Part shown: positions 59,744 through 64,000 of the stretch, one piece after another
How the letters are laid out: each line of letters starts with the position of its first letter
Numbering within the stretch: position 1 is the stretch's first letter
Source of the DNA: Pareuzebyella sediminis
GTDB lineage: Bacteria; Bacteroidota; Bacteroidia; Flavobacteriales; Flavobacteriaceae
NCBI RefSeq assembly: GCF_008367235.1
Contig: NZ_VTZS01000003.1
Coordinates: forward strand, 1 to 64,000
Length of the DNA: 64,000 nucleotides
Reading direction: 5' to 3'
The notes under the pieces: model-generated
Told to the model about the DNA's origin: nothing
What the model saw: the letters and a program-made list of their open reading frames with translations, nothing else
The model's database searches: none
Position numbers and translations under genes: made by a program

Positions 59744-60964
59744 TTATTCTTTTAGTTTGATTCTTTTCGCTTCAATGTCATATTCGTAATGGACAATGTT
59801 TTCATTCAAAATCAATTGGATAGTTTCCTCTATTACTTCAAAAGGGACCACAAACCATTCTCTTGGATTTAGTCTTTGTCCCTTTTCATTGAAAAGATCA
59901 ATGTTCAAACAAGCATTTGCGAAAAATCGATGTAATAGATGCTCTAATTTGTCTGCATTCCTATTATAGACCTTATAGGTCGCTATTTTTTTTACGTCCG
60001 CAAATAAATAGGTCGCTTCATTCTTGGCATTCTTAATTCTGTCATCAACGGAAATACTCGAAAATCCAATTTTGTATAAATCCTTTATATCCGCTAGTTC
60101 CTTTTTAGTTGATTTTGTTTTTAAAACGTAAATCCACCCAGATTGTACGTCTTCTTCTTTTACGAGCCCTGAATTAACGAATAGGTCTTGTTCAATGCTG
60201 TCATAGGTATTGGTGATCAACTTACCGTCTTTTTGAATTTGTTTCCCTAGAGAACGGAAAAGCATATTACTGTATGTTCCGTTCTCGAAAACCGTTCTTG
60301 TTCGACCTTCAATTCTTACCCTATTTCCAGAATCAAGGTCAAATTCATCTTTTTTCAAATTCGCAGATTCTAAATACAGAAGGATACCATTCATTAGATA
60401 GAAATTGCCAACGTGTAGATTCTTTTCAATATTGGTAAATGGCTTGATCGTTCGTTTTCCTTCCTTTATTTCCTTGTGAACCTGGTAAAATAGCTGCTCA
60501 TATTTCTCAAAGTCCTTTTCCTTTATTGGTTTTCTTTGAGCCACAAAATCAGATTCTGCCCGATCTTCTGGTTTGGGCGTGTGCTTGAATTTGAAAATAT
60601 CCAAATCATTGTCAGCATCCAGCAAACCGAGTTCATCATCTTCACTCAAAATATCATCAATGGATTTTTTTTCCGTTTCCACATGCCCTAAAAGACTGTG
60701 TCTATCATAAGGTTTCAGCACTTTTTTTTGCTCCTCGTTTTCTTTAAAGTTTTTAAGTTTTGCCAACAAACCATATTCTGACATACTGGATTTATTTGGC
60801 TCCCTGCCGTTTTTGTCAATAAATGCATTTATTTCTTCAAAAGAATCGATTAGTCTATCCTCATCCGTTTTTACAGTTGATGTTTTGACTTTGGATTCTA
60901 ACAATCCAAATTCATCATCATTGAAAATGTCATCTATTGTCAGTTTCTTTTTAGCCATTTTCAA
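59744..60964 (-). CDS. T5orf172-type GIY-YIG nuclease
   Basis: A 406-residue cytosolic protein, the last gene of the minus-strand methylase-helicase operon. The N-terminal 150 residues are acidic and repetitive (IDDIFNDDEFGLLE and IDDILSEDDELGLLD are similar). The catalytic part begins near 275: GWIYVLKTKSTKKEL, DLYKIGFSS, then RIKNAKNEATYLF, a Glu in ADKLEHLLHRFF, and REWFVV. That is the T5orf172/Mug113 type of GIY-YIG domain. The gene starts 14 bases inside the helicase gene. It would be the DNA-cutting part of the system. Confidence 0.82.
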   Translation of the reverse strand: MKMAKKKLTIDDIFNDDEFGLLESKVKTSTVKTDEDRLIDSFEEINAFIDKNGREPNKSSMSEYGLLAKLKNFKENEEQKKVLKPYDRHSLLGHVETEKKSIDDILSEDDELGLLDADNDLDIFKFKHTPKPEDRAESDFVAQRKPIKEKDFEKYEQLFYQVHKEIKEGKRTIKPFTNIEKNLHVGNFYLMNGILLYLESANLKKDEFDLDSGNRVRIEGRTRTVFENGTYSNMLFRSLGKQIQKDGKLITNTYDSIEQDLFVNSGLVKEEDVQSGWIYVLKTKSTKKELADIKDLYKIGFSSISVDDRIKNAKNEATYLFADVKKIATYKVYNRNADKLEHLLHRFFANACLNIDLFNEKGQRLNPREWFVVPFEVIEETIQLILNENIVHYEYDIEAKRIKLKE

Positions 60965-62915
60965 GTGCTTTTTTACGTTTCAACTCCCTTAAAAACACTA
61001 TGGCTTCTGCCATTCGTTTTTCCTTGTGGTCAAATGCTTGAATACTTGGCTGCTCACCTTTATTGTTCTTTACCCATTCTTTGATTTTTGGCCACAACAG
61101 AATGGCCTCTTCTTCGGTCATTTCAATTTTGGTGGATTGAATATGCTCGTCAATTAGTTTCAAAACTTGGGTGGTAACTGACTTTGATAAAATTTCAAAT
61201 GCTTTTTGGAAAGGATTCACTTGGTCAATCAAGTCGATATGAATATCATCTATGTTTACAAAACTTCCGGCCATTCTGATGAATTTCTTATTGCCTTGTT
61301 CCTCGATGGTACTGTTCTTGATTACAGAATCTACTACAACATGTTGTCTCACCGCTTCCACATCTTCTTCGTCCAAATCAGGATAAACTTCTCGAATGAT
61401 TTTGGGAATTAGAACCGTATTGATGACCTCTGGTTCAATATTCCCTGGCATTGCCCGGAGCATTTGTGGGTCCTGTAAAATCTTTGCCTTCAAATCATTC
61501 AAGTCCGTATCAATGATGTCTTTGGCCCTTTGTGAAGTTGGTAATTTGAAACCTCTTATTTTGATAGTTTTATCGTCCTCATCTTCATCCTCATCATCGT
61601 CATCCTTTTTGATTTTAAACTTAAAGTTTGGCGCTAAAACTTGCTCCATCAGCAATGAAGCTGTAATGGCTTTCAACATATTGTTTACGGACAATTTCAC
61701 TTCTTCATCTTCTGCGTCAGGTTGAGCAATGAGGTTGGTAAATTGGGCATGTGTTTTATTATTGCTATCTCTTGTAGCTCTACCGATTATCTGAATAATT
61801 TCGGTCAATGAACCTCTGTAACCTATGGTTAAAGCGTGTTGGCAATAAGGCCAATCAAAGCCTTCTTTGGCCATTCCCAATGCAATAATGATATCGATGT
61901 CATCTGCCGATTTTACATTTCGGAGATACGCACTTATTTTATCTCTAGACTTTGGATTGTCATTTACCAAATCGGCAACTTTTAAAATCTTGCCTGTTTT
62001 ATGGCTTTTAATGTGTAAAACCCCTGTTTTTTCATCCTGATATTCCAACTCGCCCAACACATCAATAATATGATTGACTTCCTCATATTTTTCTTTGGAT
62101 GATTCGGCTGAGTTTACACTTGGAATATGAATGATGGTTTTTTGATTTTCATCCAATATCTCCGCCAAAGCGGACATTTCTTTTTCAGGATGTTTCTTGA
62201 AATATTTTCCTGTGTAAAAATGGTACCCGATACCCAAAGATTTTAGAAACTCGTAACCGTTCAATTGATGGTAATAGGTGTAAGTCACTTTGGTGAATTT
62301 GGCCTCATCTTCCGGCATTAAAACTGGAACACTATCGCCACGAAAATAAGAACCTGTCATAGCCACAATATGAGCATTTGAGTTTGCCATAATGCTTTTT
62401 AAAACTTGACCTAGAATATTGTCGCCTTCGGCTGAAACGTGATGGAATTCATCAATTGCGATCAAAGTATCGTTTAATTTCTTTACATCCAATCCGTCAA
62501 ATGCAAAACGTAAGGTAGCATGGGTACAGATCAAAATTTGTTCGTCGGATTCCAAAAAGTTCAAGAATGCCGTTACTTTACTTTTCTCTTCGCCAGGCGT
62601 ACAGAGATTGTATTTTGGGTTGGGATTCCAATCTGCGAAAAAGCCATATTTTTTTAGTTCGGTTGTACCAAAAGATGCTCCAATGGACTTTTCGGGTACG
62701 GCGACAATTACTTTCTTAATGCCCTGGTGTTTTAGCTTGTCCAAAGCAATAAACATCAATGCCCTTGATTTACCTGACGCAGGCGGTGCTTTCAATAATA
62801 AATATTGTGCAGTTCGTCCTTCATATGCCTTTTCTTGCATTTCCCGCATTCCTAAAGCATTGGTGCTTTTGCTTTTCCCCGTTTGCTCGTATTCTACGTG
62901 TACTAAATTTGGCAT
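60951..62915 (-). CDS. DEAD/DEAH-type SF2 helicase of a restriction-like operon
   Basis: A 654-residue cytosolic ATPase. Motif I (PPASGKS, Lys49 region 44-50), motif II DEFH at 155-158, a TGS motif III near 186, and motif VI QIIGRATRD near 378 are visible. A Asp/Glu-rich run at about 430-450 (KKDDDDEDEDEDD) is unusual. It lies 3 bases after the methyltransferase gene and overlaps the GIY-YIG gene by 14 bases, so the three are one operon. The helicase probably moves DNA between recognition and cutting, as in type I/III restriction enzymes or DISARM-like systems; the specific system is not identified. Confidence 0.85.
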   Translation of the reverse strand: MPNLVHVEYEQTGKSKSTNALGMREMQEKAYEGRTAQYLLLKAPPASGKSRALMFIALDKLKHQGIKKVIVAVPEKSIGASFGTTELKKYGFFADWNPNPKYNLCTPGEEKSKVTAFLNFLESDEQILICTHATLRFAFDGLDVKKLNDTLIAIDEFHHVSAEGDNILGQVLKSIMANSNAHIVAMTGSYFRGDSVPVLMPEDEAKFTKVTYTYYHQLNGYEFLKSLGIGYHFYTGKYFKKHPEKEMSALAEILDENQKTIIHIPSVNSAESSKEKYEEVNHIIDVLGELEYQDEKTGVLHIKSHKTGKILKVADLVNDNPKSRDKISAYLRNVKSADDIDIIIALGMAKEGFDWPYCQHALTIGYRGSLTEIIQIIGRATRDSNNKTHAQFTNLIAQPDAEDEEVKLSVNNMLKAITASLLMEQVLAPNFKFKIKKDDDDEDEDEDDKTIKIRGFKLPTSQRAKDIIDTDLNDLKAKILQDPQMLRAMPGNIEPEVINTVLIPKIIREVYPDLDEEDVEAVRQHVVVDSVIKNSTIEEQGNKKFIRMAGSFVNIDDIHIDLIDQVNPFQKAFEILSKSVTTQVLKLIDEHIQSTKIEMTEEEAILLWPKIKEWVKNNKGEQPSIQAFDHKEKRMAEAIVFLRELKRKKALENG

Positions 62916-62918
62916 GTC

Positions 62919-64000
62919 TTATTTTTTGAAGGTCCTTTTTCTTGTTTTCTTTTCCTTGGCAAAAAGCGAATCCTTTTTTAGCATTTCCTCATACTGCTTG
63001 AACAAATACTCCAGACGCTCGGTATCGTTTTTAAAAGGTTGCAAACGGTAACATTGCTCAATGGCAGTATCGAGTGCCTGATGGGCTTGTAGCAAACCTT
63101 TGGGCATTGTAGTTGGATTGTACAACTGAGCCATGGTTTTACTTGGGTGTTTGGCTCGTTCATCAAGAATATCAAACACATATTGATTTAGGTTTTCCTT
63201 TTGTTTGCTGCTTATGTCCGGGAATGGGAAGGTATTGTAACAAAGTTTTGCGGAATAGCGATAATCTGTTTTTAATTTACCACCCACATTTCTAACCCAA
63301 ACCATATGCATTCGGGAGGTTATCACAGCAAACAGCCAAGGTTCGGCATTATAAACGGCCATTGCAGAGTCCGCGATAATTGTTTCTGAAGTGAATATGC
63401 CAATCGGAATATAGTCTCTGTTTTCTGATGAATGGCGTGGTATCAGTATAGAATCCGTATCTAAATGTGATGAAAAGTAAAAATGATTAGGTGTTTTGGC
63501 TTTATCACGTGTGCTAACCTCGGTACTGTTTAATCTATGAATCTCAACTTTATCTAACCGATTTTTGATTTCAAAAACTTTAGTTGCTTCATCCAAATCT
63601 TCATCATCTATAAATAAACAAAACCTTTGTTTCCCTCTTATAAATTCAGAAGAACCAATAAATTCTTTTATCCAATAATTTTTGACATAACTATTCTTTA
63701 AAATTTCATCTTTTTCCTCTTCGGATAGTATTAGGTTTCCTCCATCATTAGGCATGTTACCATATCTCATTTCAGGAAACTTTGACAAAGGGTTACTAAC
63801 TCCTTTTACTACAATATTCGGAGCATCTACTAAATAAGGATTAATGTTTTTGACTTCTTGTTTAAATTTATCTCTAAACAGATATTTAGGTTGGTTTGAT
63901 ACGTTTCTTAATCCTAAAATTATTACTGTAACTCCTGCATTGCCCTTGGCATTGTTTACCCATTTGAATGATTGGTACGCAAAATCGATTTCTATTTTAT
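62919..64000 (-). CDS. MmeI-like class I DNA methyltransferase, 5' end outside the window
   Basis: The minus-strand frame runs without stop from 62919 to the window edge and continues beyond; the visible 360 residues are the C-terminal part. The visible sequence starts with a conserved methylase segment (FAYQSFKWVNNAKGNAGVTVIILGL) and continues with NPYLVDAPNIVV and NPLSKFPEMRYGNMPNDGG, a pattern known from MmeI-like type IIG target-recognition regions. A TTG at 63788 would give a 289-residue short form but is not the real start. The catalytic NPPY motif lies outside the window. The protein would modify host DNA and perhaps recognise the target for the helicase and GIY-YIG nuclease. Confidence 0.85.
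   Translation of the reverse strand, partial: KIEIDFAYQSFKWVNNAKGNAGVTVIILGLRNVSNQPKYLFRDKFKQEVKNINPYLVDAPNIVVKGVSNPLSKFPEMRYGNMPNDGGNLILSEEEKDEILKNSYVKNYWIKEFIGSSEFIRGKQRFCLFIDDEDLDEATKVFEIKNRLDKVEIHRLNSTEVSTRDKAKTPNHFYFSSHLDTDSILIPRHSSENRDYIPIGIFTSETIIADSAMAVYNAEPWLFAVITSRMHMVWVRNVGGKLKTDYRYSAKLCYNTFPFPDISSKQKENLNQYVFDILDERAKHPSKTMAQLYNPTTMPKGLLQAHQALDTAIEQCYRLQPFKNDTERLEYLFKQYEEMLKKDSLFAKEKKTRKRTFKK

Overview
The window looks like a chromosomal segment of a marine-type Flavobacteriaceae bacterium (Bacteroidota). Supporting signs are AT-rich DNA, TAnnTTTG-type -7 promoter elements, a type IX secretion sorting domain, DUF6090 proteins, lipoproteins with short lipoboxes, an nrdB whose product carries an ATP-cone, and MbnP/MbnH genes. 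No tRNA, rRNA, CRISPR array or intact insertion sequence was recognised.

Region 1 (about 1-14,275) is the most striking part: an array of about twelve gene cassettes separated by 70-200 bp imperfect palindromes. Each cassette starts just after the G of a GTT box and ends at an AAC box. In eight cassettes the first nine bases (GTTnnnnnn) are the exact reverse complement of the last nine (nnnnnnAAC) of that same cassette, while the sequence changes from cassette to cassette. This is the signature expected of integron-type cassettes with attC sites. No integrase is in the window, and most boxes depart from the usual GTTRRRY consensus, so the array is either an integrase-less cassette cluster or the product of an unusual recombinase. 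Cargo: a stop-interrupted gene, a DUF3237 protein, an M28 peptidase, a VOC/double cytochrome c/rhodanese fusion, a SMI1/KNR4 protein, a TlpA-like thiol oxidoreductase, a monooxygenase/regulator pair, DUF1801, DUF6090, a methyltransferase, a frameshifted gene, and a Fur/RidA/thioredoxin-reductase-like trio with two palindromic operators.

Region 2 (14,276-27,336) holds a Nudix hydrolase overlapping a 1,150-residue PLD-helicase-DUF3427-S24 protein (a likely genome-defence pair). It then holds a minus-strand polymorphic toxin locus: a malectin/T9SS protein, a 2,090-residue RHS toxin, a putative immunity protein one base downstream, and two orphan small genes.

Region 3 (27,337-41,309) is more ordinary and visibly more GC-rich: small membrane proteins including Pmp3, a lipoprotein, nrdB-nrdA, a Crp-family regulator, a run of small SRPBCC/DUF1801/DUF3052 genes, DinB, an S41 peptidase, an ABC pair, and copies of a palindromic dispersed repeat.

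Region 4 (41,310-48,248) is a minus-strand copper-handling cluster: a Cys-rich small protein, MbnP, an MbnH-like di-haem peroxidase, an outer-membrane transporter-like protein, a His/Cys-rich protein, a TonB-dependent receptor and a lipoprotein. A perfect 14-bp-arm hairpin lies between mbnP and mbnH.

Region 5 (48,249-64,000) has a sulfatase/YHYH lipoprotein pair, another dispersed-repeat copy, a small GIY-YIG-like protein, and an unrecognised envelope cluster (barrel-like protein, lipoprotein, small protein, coiled-coil/OmpA-like protein). A Fic AMP-transferase follows, preceded by two 27-bp palindromes with a third copy at 54,094. The window ends in a minus-strand MmeI-like DNA methyltransferase (5' end outside the window), a helicase and a T5orf172-type GIY-YIG nuclease, which together look like a restriction/defence operon.
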